NCBI GenBank assembly: GCA_049297695.1
Contig: JBAQUT010000015.1
Coordinates: forward strand, 1-20,500
DNA length: 20,500 nt
Direction of reading: 5' to 3'
Source: JACKLD01 sp049297695
Lineage (GTDB): Bacteria; Pseudomonadota; Alphaproteobacteria; UBA2136; UBA6156
Within the stretch, counting starts at the first letter, position 1. Every line of letters begins with the position of its first letter. This document shows positions 20,455-20,500 of this stretch, piece by piece. The notes beneath the pieces were generated by a model, which saw only the letters and a list, made by a program, of their open reading frames with translations, made no database searches and had not been told where the DNA came from. The position numbers and the translations under genes were made by a program.

Positions 20455-20500
20455 CACATGGGGGGGGGTGGGAAGATTGCAAGGGGTTGGGGTAAAATAA

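Noticed and set aside
20199..20455. Known structured RNA (6S, SRP RNA, RNase P, tmRNA, cobalamin riboswitch)
   Set aside because: I compared it from memory with the conserved words of these RNAs and found none, so no name is given; a covariance search would decide.
1..20500. CRISPR arrays, tRNA or rRNA genes, transposase genes, phage genes
   Set aside because: No regularly spaced repeats, cloverleaf or rRNA words, and no frame with transposase or phage motifs were found.

Overview
The window looks like a chromosomal segment of an alphaproteobacterium whose order I cannot fix. The support is the gene set: Rho, HemJ, HemC, TsaD, a Tim44-domain protein, an MltA lipoprotein, GpsA followed by an EVE-domain protein, a double cold-shock-domain protein and a phosphoglucomutase/phosphomannomutase. 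These families commonly sit near one another in Alphaproteobacteria. By eye the + strand is G-rich throughout, including inside minus-strand genes, so the bias looks replicational rather than gene-linked. Several short genes of unknown function are visibly more A+T-rich than the housekeeping genes around them.

Layout. 1-3669: the 3' end of an unknown gene, rho (with a long Arg/Gly/Pro-rich N-terminal extension), a GT8-like glycosyltransferase and an unknown protein. 3673-6144: a HIT hydrolase (minus), a GNAT acetyltransferase and an S51-type serine peptidase in tandem (plus), and an unknown minus-strand gene. 6274-9152: a cyanophycin-synthetase-like ATP-grasp ligase (plus) converging on a CofE-like gamma-glutamyl ligase, which lies just downstream of mltA (both minus). 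9230-10829: a small membrane protein converging on tsaD. The 5' end of tsaD is duplicated as a 38-bp direct repeat flanking a 141-bp segment that carries two adjacent hairpins; this looks like a small palindromic mobile element. 10830-12677: a TspO-like membrane protein, a secreted unknown, hemJ (minus) and a small unknown gene.

12735-16913 is a compact plus-strand operon: hemC, a Tim44-like gene, gpsA, a secreted protein with a duplicated Cys motif, and an EVE gene. Spacing runs from 4-nt overlaps to 50 nt. It converges on a BI-1 family gene. A double cold-shock gene with a clear intrinsic terminator follows, then an intergenic repeat cluster and pgm. Upstream of pgm is a separate small minus-strand unit: a promoter-like -10, hairpins, a 46-codon membrane-peptide ORF and a terminator.

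Themes. Tetrapyrrole metabolism is represented by hemC and hemJ and, by family association, TspO. Envelope work is represented by mltA, pgm and the glycosyltransferase. The pair most likely to be an undescribed small pathway is the ATP-grasp and CofE-like ligases. The best-supported structural anomaly is the tsaD 5' duplication. All calls come from reading the sequence; no database search was run.
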